A DNA stretch of 64,000 nucleotides from Comamonadaceae bacterium. Its GTDB lineage: Bacteria; Pseudomonadota; Gammaproteobacteria; Burkholderiales; Burkholderiaceae_C. A program made the translations under genes and the position numbers. The stretch spans positions 1-64,000 of the forward strand of contig CANFPJ010000002.1 in the NCBI GenBank assembly GCA_947448885.1, in the 5' to 3' direction. The notes beneath the pieces are model-generated. The model was not told the origin of the DNA. It did not search any database and saw only the letters and a list, made by a program, of their open reading frames with translations. Below, piece by piece: positions 33,494 to 42,770 of this stretch; the first letter of the stretch is position 1, and every line of letters starts with the position of its first letter.

Positions 33494-34024
33494 ATGATGA
33501 ACCGTTGGTCCCGTGCTTTGGGCCAGGTCTACGAAGTCCTGGCTTGGATGGCTTGCGCCATGTTGTTTGCCCTGATGCTGGTGATTTGCGCCGATGTGTT
33601 TTTGCGCAACGTCCCCCTCATCCCAGGGTTGCGCGGCATGCCGGCGACCAACGATTTGTCCGAGGCTTTTTTGTACCTCATCACCTTGTTCGCCGGGCCG
33701 TGGTTGCTGCGATTGGGCCAGCACATCCGGGTCGATATTTTGTTGCGCGCCATCCCGCCGGTGTGGGCGTGGTATTGCGAATGGGCCGTGGATGTGTTGG
33801 GCCTGTTGTGCTCTTTGGTGATCGCTTGGTATGGGCTGACCACCACTTGGGACAGCTTGCAAACCGGCGAGATGTTCATCAAGGCCTTGACCACGCCGGT
33901 GTGGTGGTGGCTGGCATTTTTGCCGCTCACTTTTGGCTTGCTGGCCGTGGAGTTTGTGTTTCGCATGCACCGCTTGATGCATGGCGAGCGCGCGCCGCGT
34001 GAAGAAGCGGTCTCAGCCGCCTAA
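33494..34024 (+). CDS. dctQ: TRAP transporter small permease, DctQ family
   Basis: The 176-residue protein has four predicted membrane helices and the DctQ-type first-loop pattern ADVFLRNV. The segment LAGPWLL-like FAGPWLLRLGQHIRVDIL is typical of the small TRAP permease. It is placed between dctP and dctM in the usual order and has normal length. Confidence 0.88.
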   Translation: MMNRWSRALGQVYEVLAWMACAMLFALMLVICADVFLRNVPLIPGLRGMPATNDLSEAFLYLITLFAGPWLLRLGQHIRVDILLRAIPPVWAWYCEWAVDVLGLLCSLVIAWYGLTTTWDSLQTGEMFIKALTTPVWWWLAFLPLTFGLLAVEFVFRMHRLMHGERAPREEAVSAA

Positions 34025-34042
34025 ACCCCTCAAAGGATTTTC

Positions 34043-35356
34043 ATGAGTTGGCAATTGGCGTCTTGGTTGTTGTTGGGTGGCTCCACTGTGTTGCTCTTTT
34101 TGGGCTTGCCGGTGGTGTTTTCTTTTTTGGTCATCAACGTGCTGGGCGCTTGGCTGATCTTGGGCGGCGAGGCGGGCATTGCGCAAATGGTGCGCAATTG
34201 CGTGGGCTCGGTGGCCAGTTTTTCTCTCACCCCCATTCCCTTGTTTGTGCTCATGGGCGAGGTGTTGTTCCACACCGGCTTGGCGGTCAAGGTGATCGAT
34301 GGCATTGAGCGCTTGATCAAAAACCTGCCGGGTCGTTTGGCCGTGGTGGCCATTGTGGCCGGCACGGTGTTTTCCGCCATCTCGGGCTCGACCATCGCCA
34401 CCACTGCGATGTTGGGCGGCTTGATGGTGCCGCTGATGCTGCAACGCGGCTACCACCCCACCATGGCGACGGGTCCGGTGATGGCCATTGGCGCGGTGGA
34501 CATGCTGATCCCGCCCTCGGCGTTGACGGTGTTGCTGGGTTCACTGTCGGGCATCTCGATCAGCAAACTGCTCATCGGTGGTGTGGTGCCGGGTTTGATT
34601 TTGAGCGTGGTGTTTGTGGCCTACATCGTCATCCGGGTGAAAATTCAGCCGCACCTGGCACCCAAAACCGAATTCACCGAGCACAAGGGATGGGACATGT
34701 TCCAACCCTTTGTGAAATATGTGTTGCCCCTGGTGTCGATTTTTGCGGTGGTCGTGGGCGTGATGATCGCGGGCATTGCCACCCCCACGGAATCGGCGGC
34801 GATTGGCGCTTTCACCACGGTGTTGTTTGCCATGGCCTACCGCGCTTTGACGGTCAAGAACATGCTCGAAAGCCTGCGCGCCACGGTGACCATCTCCGGC
34901 ATGATTTTGTTCATCATCATTGGCGCGACCACCTTCGCCCAAATCTTGTCCTTCTCCGGCGTGAGCAACGGCGTGGTCCAGGTCATCACCGGCGCCAACT
35001 TGTCCACCAATGCCATCATTTTGGGCATGCTGCTGATTTTGATTTTCTTGGGCGTGTTTGTGGACCAGGTGAGCATGATGCTCATCACTTTGCCCATCTT
35101 CATGCCCATCGTGCAGCAGTTGGGTGTGGACCAAGTTTGGTTTGGCATCATGTTTTTGATTTGCATGCAACTGGGCTTGCTGCTGCCGCCGCACGGCTTG
35201 TTGCTCATGACCATGCGCGGCGTGGCCCCCAAGGAAGTCACCATGATGCACATCTTCCAAGCCGTGATGCCCTATTTGGCCTTCAGTTTTGTGGTGCTGG
35301 CCCTGGTGTTCTTTTGGCCCCCGGTGGCCACCTGGTTGCCCAACTTGTTGGGTTGA
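34043..35356 (+). CDS. dctM: TRAP transporter large permease, DctM family
   Basis: The 437-residue integral membrane protein has about twelve helices with DctM hallmarks: PLFVLMGEVLFHTGLA, FSAISGSTIATTAMLGG and MLIPPSALTVLLG. It forms the sodium-coupled transport channel with DctQ. The start at 34043 follows AAAGGATTTTC. A Rieske oxygenase alpha gene begins 16 bp after its stop, linking uptake to ring oxidation. Confidence 0.92.
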   Translation: MSWQLASWLLLGGSTVLLFLGLPVVFSFLVINVLGAWLILGGEAGIAQMVRNCVGSVASFSLTPIPLFVLMGEVLFHTGLAVKVIDGIERLIKNLPGRLAVVAIVAGTVFSAISGSTIATTAMLGGLMVPLMLQRGYHPTMATGPVMAIGAVDMLIPPSALTVLLGSLSGISISKLLIGGVVPGLILSVVFVAYIVIRVKIQPHLAPKTEFTEHKGWDMFQPFVKYVLPLVSIFAVVVGVMIAGIATPTESAAIGAFTTVLFAMAYRALTVKNMLESLRATVTISGMILFIIIGATTFAQILSFSGVSNGVVQVITGANLSTNAIILGMLLILIFLGVFVDQVSMMLITLPIFMPIVQQLGVDQVWFGIMFLICMQLGLLLPPHGLLLMTMRGVAPKEVTMMHIFQAVMPYLAFSFVVLALVFFWPPVATWLPNLLG

Positions 35357-35372
35357 TGCCCCAGTCCCCACC

Positions 35373-36698
35373 ATGAGCGCTGTGTCGCCCGACTTGCCCC
35401 GGCACCCTTTGGTGCACGACGATCGTGTGCACCGCGACTTGTACACCGACCCCGCTTTGTTTGCGCAAGAGCGCCAGCGGTTTTTTGGCCGCGCTTGGTT
35501 GTTCGCCGGACACGGCAGCCAAATGCCCCAGGTGGGTGACTATGTGACCCTGGAGCTGTCGGGCCAACCCATTTTGTTGCTGCGCGAGGCGCCAGACCGC
35601 ATCCAGGCCTTCTTCAACCGCTGTGCGCACAAAGGTGCGCAGCTGTACACCCAGGCCCACGGGAATGTGGGCAAGATGATGCGTTGCCCCTATCACGCGT
35701 GGTCATACCGCTTGGACGGTCAGCCCTTGGCCAGGCCGTTGAAAGAGGGTTATGTGGGCACGGCGCTGGATGCCAGCCCCAACGGTCAGGGTCTCACCCG
35801 TTTGCCGGGCGTTCACGTCTACCGCGATTTTGTGTTTGTGCGCCTGAGCCCGGAGGGTTTGGACTTTGAAGCTTATTGGGGTGACGCTTTGCAGGCCATC
35901 GACAACATGGTGGACCGCTCGCCGGTGGGTCGCCTGGAAGTGACCGGTGGGGTGTTGCGCAACACCATGGCTTGCAACTGGAAGATGTACCTGGAGAACA
36001 TCAATGACACCGTGCACCCGGTGTCAGCACACGAGTCGGCCAGCAGCGTGGCGCGCCAACTTTGGCAAGGCCAGCCGAATGACGCGCCCATGCCGATGGC
36101 CATGGCGCAAATCCTGCCCTTTGCCAATGGCTACGATTATTTCGACCGCATGGGGGCGCGCATTTACCCGCAAGGGCACAGCCTGTTGGGGGTGAATTTC
36201 AGCATCCACTCGGCCTATGCGGAATTGCCCGAATACCAAGCCGCGCTGGAAGCGGCCTGGGGTGTTGAGCGCACCCAAGCGGTGCTGCAGCGCTCACCGC
36301 AAAACGCGGTGCTCTACCCCAGCATCGCTTTGAAGGGCTCGCCGTTGTCGATGCGCGTCATCCGCCCCCTGGCCGTTGATCGCACCTTGGTGGAGGCCTG
36401 GAGTTTCCGGGCGGTGGGCGCGCCAGACGTGTTGCTCGAGCGGGCCATGACCTACAACCGTTTGGTGTTTTCACCGATGTCGGTGGTCGCCCATGACGAC
36501 GTGCATTTGTTTGAAAGCATTCAACAAGGCTTGCACGCCCAAGGACAGCCTTGGGTGAGTTTGCACCGCAATCACCAAGCCGGCGAAAGTGAGCACACCC
36601 GCGCCGACACCAACAGCGCCAACGAATGGCTGATGCGCAACCAATACCGTGCATGGGCGCAGGCCATGGCCCAACCACTGGCTTCGGAGTTGGCATGA
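35373..36698 (+). CDS. Aromatic-ring-hydroxylating dioxygenase alpha subunit 1
   Basis: The 441-residue large subunit has the Rieske motif CAHKG...CPYHAW (17-residue spacer) at about residues 86-110. The mononuclear iron site is NDTVHPVSAHES, with D-x-x-H and a following histidine. Length and the small neighbouring beta subunit place it with benzoate/cumate/terephthalate-type two-component dioxygenases. It probably adds O2 across a ring bond of an aromatic acid. No ferredoxin or reductase partner is adjacent. The ATG at 35373 is chosen because it lies just past dctM. It is closely related to alpha subunit 2 at 40959. Confidence 0.9.
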   Translation: MSAVSPDLPRHPLVHDDRVHRDLYTDPALFAQERQRFFGRAWLFAGHGSQMPQVGDYVTLELSGQPILLLREAPDRIQAFFNRCAHKGAQLYTQAHGNVGKMMRCPYHAWSYRLDGQPLARPLKEGYVGTALDASPNGQGLTRLPGVHVYRDFVFVRLSPEGLDFEAYWGDALQAIDNMVDRSPVGRLEVTGGVLRNTMACNWKMYLENINDTVHPVSAHESASSVARQLWQGQPNDAPMPMAMAQILPFANGYDYFDRMGARIYPQGHSLLGVNFSIHSAYAELPEYQAALEAAWGVERTQAVLQRSPQNAVLYPSIALKGSPLSMRVIRPLAVDRTLVEAWSFRAVGAPDVLLERAMTYNRLVFSPMSVVAHDDVHLFESIQQGLHAQGQPWVSLHRNHQAGESEHTRADTNSANEWLMRNQYRAWAQAMAQPLASELA

Positions 36699-37174
36699 GC
36701 GCCGCAGATGTCCAAGCCGTGCAAGACTTTGTCCTGGCCGAAGCGCGTTTGCTCAACCATGGGCTTTACCGTGAATGGTTGGCCTTGTTCGCGCATGATG
36801 GCCGCTATTGGGTGCCCTTGGGCGGCATCGATCAAAACGAATCTGACATCCACAATGCCTTGGCCGACGAGGACCGCTTGCTGCTCAGCCTGCGTGTCGA
36901 GCGCTTGCTGGCGGGGCGTGCCCATTCGCAGCAACCCGCGAGCCGCAGCGCCCATGTGCTGCAAGTCCCGCAAGTCGACTTTTGTGACGGCCAGCGGGCC
37001 GAGGTGTACACACCGTTCACCTACGTCGAGAGCCGGGGCGAGCAACAAATGTGGTTGGCCGGACAGTGGTGCCATCGCCTGTGTCGCGAAGATGGCGCTT
37101 GGCGCATGGCCCTCAAGCGGGTCAACCTGGTCAACGCGGGCGCAGCCCACTGGGCGATACAACTGTTTCCCTGA
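36695..37174 (+). CDS. Aromatic-ring-hydroxylating dioxygenase beta subunit 1
   Basis: The 159-residue small subunit of the NTF2-like fold overlaps the alpha stop (ATGA). Conserved beta-subunit residues are seen in YREWLALFAHDGRYWVPL and RSAHVLQV, with TYVESRGEQQMWLAG near the end. It has a structural role in the alpha3beta3 hexamer. It pairs with alpha subunit 1. Confidence 0.87.
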   Translation: MSAADVQAVQDFVLAEARLLNHGLYREWLALFAHDGRYWVPLGGIDQNESDIHNALADEDRLLLSLRVERLLAGRAHSQQPASRSAHVLQVPQVDFCDGQRAEVYTPFTYVESRGEQQMWLAGQWCHRLCREDGAWRMALKRVNLVNAGAAHWAIQLFP

Positions 37175-37221
37175 TACTTTCATGCACCCCCTGATATTCA
37201 TCACTTTTGGAGAGCGCCACC

Positions 37222-39417
37222 ATGGCTGAACGTTCCTTTGTCCAAGAGGTGCAAAAACTGCGCTTGGGTGCCGGCGATGAATTCGTCGGTGAGGGCATTT
37301 TGGCGGTCACCAAGGCCTTGCTCGAGTCGGGCGTGTCGTATGTGGCGGGCTACCAAGGCGCGCCCATTTCGCACCTGATGGACGTGTTGGCCGACGCCCA
37401 AGACATCTTGCAAGAGCATGGCATCCGCTTTGAAAACAGCGCCAGCGAAGCCACCGCCGCCGCCACCTTGGCCGCCTCGGTCAATTACCCCTTGCGCGGC
37501 GCGGTGACCTTCAAGGCCACGGTGGGCACCAATGTCGCCTCCGACGCCTTGGCCAATTTGGCCTCGGGCGGGGTGACGGGTGGGGCTTTGATCGTGGTCG
37601 GTGAGGACTACGGCGAAGGCTCTTCCATCATGCAAGAGCGCAGCCACGCATTCGCCATGAAGTCGCAAATTTGGTTGCTCGACCCCCGCCCCAATTTGCC
37701 CAGCATGGTCAAGGCGGTGAAGATGGGCTTTGAGCTGTCCGAGGCCAGCCACACCCCGGTGATGTTGCAATTGCGCATCCGCGCCTGCCATGTGCATGGG
37801 CGCTTCATGGCCAGTGACAACCTGCGCGCGCCCTTTGCCCTGCATGAAGCCATGGAGCAACCAAAGCGCGACGTCAGCCGAATCGTGTTGCCCCCCGCGA
37901 GCTTTGTCCACGAGCAAGAAAAACTCCAACAGCGGTGGCCGGCAGCGGTGGCCTTCATTGAAAAGCACCAGCTGAATGAATTTTTCGAGGGCGATCTCCA
38001 AGACGTGGGCATCTTGGTGCAAGGCGGCAATTACAACGCCTTGGTGCGGGTGCTGGAGCGCATGGGTTTGGCCGATGTGTATGGCCGCAGCCGGGTGCCC
38101 TTGTATGTGATGAACGTGGCCTACCCTGTGGTCGATGCCGAGGTCTTGCGCTTTTGCGAAGGCAAGCGGGCGGTCTTGCTGGTCGAAGAAGGCCAGCCCA
38201 ATTTCGTGGAGCAAAACGTCGCCACCGTGTTGCGCCATGCGGGTTGCACTGCCGTGCTGCACGGCAAAGACCTGTTGCCACCGGCGGGTGAATACACCTT
38301 GCACGAGGTGCTCAAAGGCGTGCAGGCCTTTGCCCAGTTGTATGGCTTGCTGGATTCGGTGCAAGCGCCCAGTGCATCGGGTTTGCCCACATCCACCAGC
38401 GTGGTGCCGAGCTTGGCGCCCGCCCCAGCCAAAGTACACAAAGTGATTGCGCTCCAGCCCTTGCAGCAAGTGGTGCAAGCGCGCCCACCCGGCTTTTGCA
38501 CCGGTTGTCCCGAACGTCCGATTTTTGCAGCCATGAAGTTGGTCGAAAAAGACTTGGGCCCCCACCATGTCAGCGCCGACATTGGCTGCCACTTGTTTTC
38601 CATCCTGCCGCCGTTTCACATCGGCAACACCACCATGGGTTACGGTTTGGGCACCGCTGGCGCTTCGGCCATGAATGTGCCAGCGGGCAAGAAGGCCATT
38701 TCCATCATGGGCGATGGTGGCTTTTGGCACAACGGCCTGACCAGTGGCATTGCCAACGCGGTGTTCAACCGCAGCAACAACCTGACCATCGTGGTCGACA
38801 ACAGCTACACCTCGGCCACCGGTGGGCAAGATGTGCTGTCGTCCAAAGCCACCAACCCGACCCGCAGCACTGGCCACTTGATTGAGAAGGCGGTGCGTGG
38901 CGTGGGCGTGGAATGGGTGCGCACCTTCAAGCGCACCTACGACGTGGCCGGCATGCGCGACGCTTTGAAAGAAGCCTTGACCAGCCCCCACGCAGGCCCC
39001 AAGGTGTTGGTGGCCCAGTCGGAGTGCATGCTCAACCGGCAGCGGCGCGAAAAACCCCAGGTGCGTGCACGTTTGGCGGCGGGCCAGCGCGTGGTGCGCG
39101 AGCGCTTTGGCGTGGATGCCGACACCTGCACCGGCGACCGGGCCTGCATCCGCATCTCGGGTTGCCCATCCTTGTCGATCAAAGCCAACCCCGACCCGTT
39201 GCGCACCGACCCGGTGACCACGGTGCTTGACAGCTGCGTGGGTTGCGGCATGTGTGGCGAGGTCTCGCACGCCGCCGTGCTCTGCCCGTCGTTTTACAAA
39301 GCCCAAATCGTCAGCCACCCTTCGGCCTGGGAGCGCTGGTGGAACGGCTTGCGCTCGCGCATCGTGGCCGGCTTGCAGCGCCGCCGCGCCCAACAATTGG
39401 CGCAATGGGCTTTCTGA
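37222..39417 (+). CDS. iorA: Indolepyruvate ferredoxin oxidoreductase alpha subunit (TPP and 2x4Fe-4S)
   Basis: The 731-residue protein carries an N-terminal pyrimidine-binding domain (GYQGAPISHLMD). The central TPP domain has GDGGFWHNGLTSGIANAVFN...DNSYTSATGG at about residues 490-545. The C-terminal ferredoxin domain has CTGDRACIRISGCP and CVGCGMCG...CP. This is the IorA type: oxidative decarboxylation of arylpyruvates to arylacetyl-CoA with reduced ferredoxin. The ATG at 37222 follows TTTTGGAGAG. It is flanked by two Rieske oxygenase pairs, which is unusual. The actual 2-oxoacid is unknown. Confidence 0.9.
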   Translation: MAERSFVQEVQKLRLGAGDEFVGEGILAVTKALLESGVSYVAGYQGAPISHLMDVLADAQDILQEHGIRFENSASEATAAATLAASVNYPLRGAVTFKATVGTNVASDALANLASGGVTGGALIVVGEDYGEGSSIMQERSHAFAMKSQIWLLDPRPNLPSMVKAVKMGFELSEASHTPVMLQLRIRACHVHGRFMASDNLRAPFALHEAMEQPKRDVSRIVLPPASFVHEQEKLQQRWPAAVAFIEKHQLNEFFEGDLQDVGILVQGGNYNALVRVLERMGLADVYGRSRVPLYVMNVAYPVVDAEVLRFCEGKRAVLLVEEGQPNFVEQNVATVLRHAGCTAVLHGKDLLPPAGEYTLHEVLKGVQAFAQLYGLLDSVQAPSASGLPTSTSVVPSLAPAPAKVHKVIALQPLQQVVQARPPGFCTGCPERPIFAAMKLVEKDLGPHHVSADIGCHLFSILPPFHIGNTTMGYGLGTAGASAMNVPAGKKAISIMGDGGFWHNGLTSGIANAVFNRSNNLTIVVDNSYTSATGGQDVLSSKATNPTRSTGHLIEKAVRGVGVEWVRTFKRTYDVAGMRDALKEALTSPHAGPKVLVAQSECMLNRQRREKPQVRARLAAGQRVVRERFGVDADTCTGDRACIRISGCPSLSIKANPDPLRTDPVTTVLDSCVGCGMCGEVSHAAVLCPSFYKAQIVSHPSAWERWWNGLRSRIVAGLQRRRAQQLAQWAF

Positions 39418-40940
39418 TGGCCATGAACCCATCACCCCAACCCATCAAGATCGCCATCCTCGCCATGGGCGGCGAGGGCGGCGGCGTGCTGGCCGACTGG
39501 ATTGTCGATTTGGCCGAGCACGCCGGCCATTGGGCGCAAACCACCTCGGTGCCGGGCGTGGCCCAGCGCACCGGCGCGACCATTTACTACGTCGAGTTGT
39601 TTCCCAAAGCCGTGGCGGGTGCCCCCAGCTTGGAGCCGGTGTTGGCCTTGATGCCCTTGCCAGGTGACGTGGACATCGTGTTGGCCTCCGAGCTGATGGA
39701 AGCCGGCCGCGCGGTGCAGCGCGGCTTGGTCACCCGCGACAGAACCACCCTGATTGCCTCCACCCACCGGGTGTATTCCATCACCGAAAAATCGGCACTG
39801 GGCGATGGCCGTGTGGATCCCGAGCAACTGTTGGCCCATGCCCAGGCCGCTGCCCAACGCCTGGTGAGTTTTGACATGGCCGCCTTGGCCGAGCAAGAGG
39901 GCAGTGTCATCAGCGCGGTGTTGTTCGGTGCGCTGGCAGGTGTGGGTTTGCTGCCTTTTACCCGTGATCTATTTGAAGCCACCATCGAGCGTGCGGGTTT
40001 GGGCGTGAAAAGCAGTTTGCGCGCCTTTGCCCAGGGTCTGAGCCATGCCCAAGCCCCATCGACCAGTGCTGATGCCCATGCGCTCACCCCGGCGCTGGCG
40101 CCCATGCCGGTGCCCACGCCACGCCACCCGGTGCTGCGCGCCTGTGTCGACGAGGTGGCGGCGATGTTCGCCGAGCCCGCGCGTGGCCTGGCCATCGAGG
40201 GGGTGCGGCGCATGGTCGACTACCAAGATCCGGCCTATGCGCGTTTGTATGTCGACCGTTTGCAATCGGTGCATGCCTTGCTGCCGAATGCCCCCGTGGC
40301 GCTGATGGCCGACCTGGCGCGCCACTTGGCGCTGTGGATGTCCTACGAGGACACGGTGCGGGTGGCCGACCTCAAAACCCGTGGCACCCGGTTTGAGCGG
40401 GTGCGCCAAGAGGTGGGTGCACAGCCCGCCCAGTTGCTGCACATCAACGAATACATGCACCCGCGCTTTCAAGAGGTGTGCGAAACCCTGCCTGCCGCTT
40501 TGGGCACTTGGCTGATGGGCCAAGCCACCGTGCGCCGCTGGGGCGAGCGCTTGCTCAGCCATGGCCGCGTGGTGCACACCAATGGCTTGGGTGGCTTTTT
40601 GCTGTTGTATGCGGTGTCAGCCCTCAAACCCTGGCGGCGTGGCACCTTGCGCTACCAACAAGAAAACCAACGCATCGAACAGTGGTTGGCCTTGGTGCGC
40701 CAGTGGCTGCCGACGCAGACAGACTTGGCCCATGAACTGGTTTTGTGCCAGCGCCTGGTCAAGGGCTACAGCGACACCCATGCCCGTGGCCACCAGCACC
40801 TGGACCGCATCTTGGGCTTGTTGGTGCAGCACGGTTCGCGCTGGCAAGCCGCCCCCTTGCGTGCGCTGCGCGAAGCGGCGTTGGCCGACGATCAAGGCAA
40901 GGCTTTTCATGCCACCTTGGCCAGCCAGGGTTGGCTCTGA
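39417..40940 (+). CDS. iorB: Indolepyruvate oxidoreductase beta-type subunit with C-terminal DUF6537-like region
   Basis: The 507-residue protein has an N-terminal POR gamma/IorB domain (ILAMGGEGGGVLADW, TTSVPGVAQRTGATIYY). A C-terminal helical region of about 300 residues, of the kind fused to aerobic proteobacterial IOR beta subunits, follows. It completes the IorA complex by binding CoA/substrate. The stop of iorA and the start overlap (TGATG). ATG codons at 39405 and 39423 are alternatives. Confidence 0.85.
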   Translation: MAMNPSPQPIKIAILAMGGEGGGVLADWIVDLAEHAGHWAQTTSVPGVAQRTGATIYYVELFPKAVAGAPSLEPVLALMPLPGDVDIVLASELMEAGRAVQRGLVTRDRTTLIASTHRVYSITEKSALGDGRVDPEQLLAHAQAAAQRLVSFDMAALAEQEGSVISAVLFGALAGVGLLPFTRDLFEATIERAGLGVKSSLRAFAQGLSHAQAPSTSADAHALTPALAPMPVPTPRHPVLRACVDEVAAMFAEPARGLAIEGVRRMVDYQDPAYARLYVDRLQSVHALLPNAPVALMADLARHLALWMSYEDTVRVADLKTRGTRFERVRQEVGAQPAQLLHINEYMHPRFQEVCETLPAALGTWLMGQATVRRWGERLLSHGRVVHTNGLGGFLLLYAVSALKPWRRGTLRYQQENQRIEQWLALVRQWLPTQTDLAHELVLCQRLVKGYSDTHARGHQHLDRILGLLVQHGSRWQAAPLRALREAALADDQGKAFHATLASQGWL

Positions 40941-40958
40941 TTGCTTGGAGGATTGGAC

Positions 40959-42281
40959 ATGCCCAACGCCCTGACAGAAACATCCCGCTGGCCCTTGTGG
41001 CGCGAGCGTGAAGTGCACCGCGACGCCTTCATCGACCCCGAGGTGTTTGCGCTGGAGATGCAAACCGTGTTCACCCACACCTGGGTGTTTGTGGGGCATG
41101 CCAGCCAAATTCCCCAACCGGGTGACTACGCCACCACCACGGTGGGCGATCAGCCAGTGGTGATGGTGCGCCAATGGGACGGGGGCATCAGCGTTTTGCA
41201 CAACCGCTGCGCCCACAAAGGGGTCAAGGTGGCCGGTCGCGAGCAAGGCAATACGGGCAAATTTTTCCGCTGCCCCTACCACGCCTGGACCTTCAAGTTG
41301 GATGGCTCGGTGTTGGCCATTCCCTTGAAAACCGGCTACGACCGCAATGGTTTCGAAGGCACCGAGGCGGCACTGGGCATGGCCCCGGTGGGCGCGGTGC
41401 AGGTGTACCGCGATTTTGTGTTTTGCCGCTTGGCGCGCCAGGGCGAATCGTTTGCGGATTTTTTTGGCGAATCGCTCTCCACCATCGACAACATGGTCGA
41501 TCGATCCCCCGAAGGCAAGCTCGAAGTGGCCGGTGGGGTGTTGCGCTACATGCACCGCTGCAACTGGAAGATGTTGGTCGACAACCAAACCGATACCTGC
41601 CACCCCATGGTGGCGCATGAATCCTCCGCCGGCACGGCTGTTAAGGTGTGGAAGGCGGCCCCCGAGGGCACCCCCAAGCCCATGGCGGTCGAGCTGTTTG
41701 CGCCCTTCGTCAGCCCTTACGAGTTTTTCGAGGGCATGGGCATCCGCAGTTGGCCCAATGGCCATGGCCACACCGGCACGGCCGACTCCATCCACGCCGC
41801 CTATTCGCCGGTGCCCGGTTATTGGGACCAAATGAAGGCGGCTTATGGCGAGCCACGGGCGCAAAAAATCTTGGGTGAGGTGCGGCACAACACGATTTTC
41901 TTCCCCAACATCATGGTCAAGGGGCCGATCCAAACCCTGCGCGTCTTCAAGCCCTTGGCGGCCGATCGCACCTTGGTCGAGTCGTGGACGTTTCGCTTGG
42001 TGGGCGCACCCGATTTGTTGCTCGAGCGCACCCTGATGTACAACCGCTTGATCAACGCACCGACCTCGGTGGTGGGCCATGATGACCTGGAGGTGTATGA
42101 GCGATCCCAGCAGGCCTTGCATTCGCGGGGACGCGAGTGGGTCAATGTGGGCCGCTTGTACGACAGCGCCGAGACGGCGACGCCGACCCAAGTGGTGAAT
42201 GGCACCAGCGAGCTGCAAATGCGCAACCAATACCGCGCCTGGGCCAAGTACCTGGCCATGGGGCCAGAGGTGCAGCCATGA
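40959..42281 (+). CDS. Aromatic-ring-hydroxylating dioxygenase alpha subunit 2
   Basis: The 440-residue Rieske oxygenase large subunit shows CAHKG...CPYHAW and an iron site QTDTCHPMVAHES. It shares long blocks with alpha subunit 1 (IDNMVDRSP-GKLEV-GGVLR; VGAPDxLLER; MRNQYRAWA), showing the two arose by duplication. Substrate-pocket segments differ, so the specificity may differ. The ATG at 40959 follows TTGGAGGA. It lies 18 bp after iorB. Confidence 0.9.
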   Translation: MPNALTETSRWPLWREREVHRDAFIDPEVFALEMQTVFTHTWVFVGHASQIPQPGDYATTTVGDQPVVMVRQWDGGISVLHNRCAHKGVKVAGREQGNTGKFFRCPYHAWTFKLDGSVLAIPLKTGYDRNGFEGTEAALGMAPVGAVQVYRDFVFCRLARQGESFADFFGESLSTIDNMVDRSPEGKLEVAGGVLRYMHRCNWKMLVDNQTDTCHPMVAHESSAGTAVKVWKAAPEGTPKPMAVELFAPFVSPYEFFEGMGIRSWPNGHGHTGTADSIHAAYSPVPGYWDQMKAAYGEPRAQKILGEVRHNTIFFPNIMVKGPIQTLRVFKPLAADRTLVESWTFRLVGAPDLLLERTLMYNRLINAPTSVVGHDDLEVYERSQQALHSRGREWVNVGRLYDSAETATPTQVVNGTSELQMRNQYRAWAKYLAMGPEVQP

Positions 42282-42760
42282 ACTTGTCGACCCACCAAAC
42301 CCTGGTGGATGTGGTCTACCACGAGGCGCGTTGCATCGATGAGCAGCGCTGGGACGAGTGGCTGGCGCTGTACACCGAAGATGCGCATTACTGGATGCCC
42401 TTGACCCACGGCCAGACCGACCCTTTGTTGCAAGGCTCTTTGATGTACGAGGACAAGATGCTGTTGGGCATCCGGGTCGAGCGGCTCAAGGGCCGGCGCA
42501 CCTTTTCCCAAGAGCCCATCAGCCGCTGCCACCATTTGCTGCAAGCCCCCAGCGTTGAGATGCTCGATGCGGGCTTGGGCCAGGCGCGCTTGCGCACCGC
42601 ATTCCACTATGTCGAAACCCGTGGCGACGAACAACAGCTGTACGCTGGTTGGGCCAGCCATGACTTGCGTTGGCAAGGGACAGATTGGCGCATCGTGCTC
42701 AAACGGGTCGACCTGGTCAATTGCGATGCGGCATTTGGCAACATCCAACTTTTCATGTGA
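42278..42760 (+). CDS. Aromatic-ring-hydroxylating dioxygenase beta subunit 2
   Basis: The 160-residue small subunit overlaps the alpha 2 stop (ATGA). It has the beta landmarks RWDEWLALYTEDAHYWMPL and SRCHHLLQAP, with HYVETRGDEQQLYAGW, parallel to beta subunit 1. It completes the second dioxygenase. An AMP-forming ligase starts 10 bp downstream. Confidence 0.88.
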   Translation: MNLSTHQTLVDVVYHEARCIDEQRWDEWLALYTEDAHYWMPLTHGQTDPLLQGSLMYEDKMLLGIRVERLKGRRTFSQEPISRCHHLLQAPSVEMLDAGLGQARLRTAFHYVETRGDEQQLYAGWASHDLRWQGTDWRIVLKRVDLVNCDAAFGNIQLFM

Positions 42761-42770
42761 AAGCCCCGCC

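Noticed and set aside
37201-39435. 744-residue minus-strand ORF opposite iorA
   Set aside because: Exact antisense of a strongly supported iorA gene; no recognisable motif.
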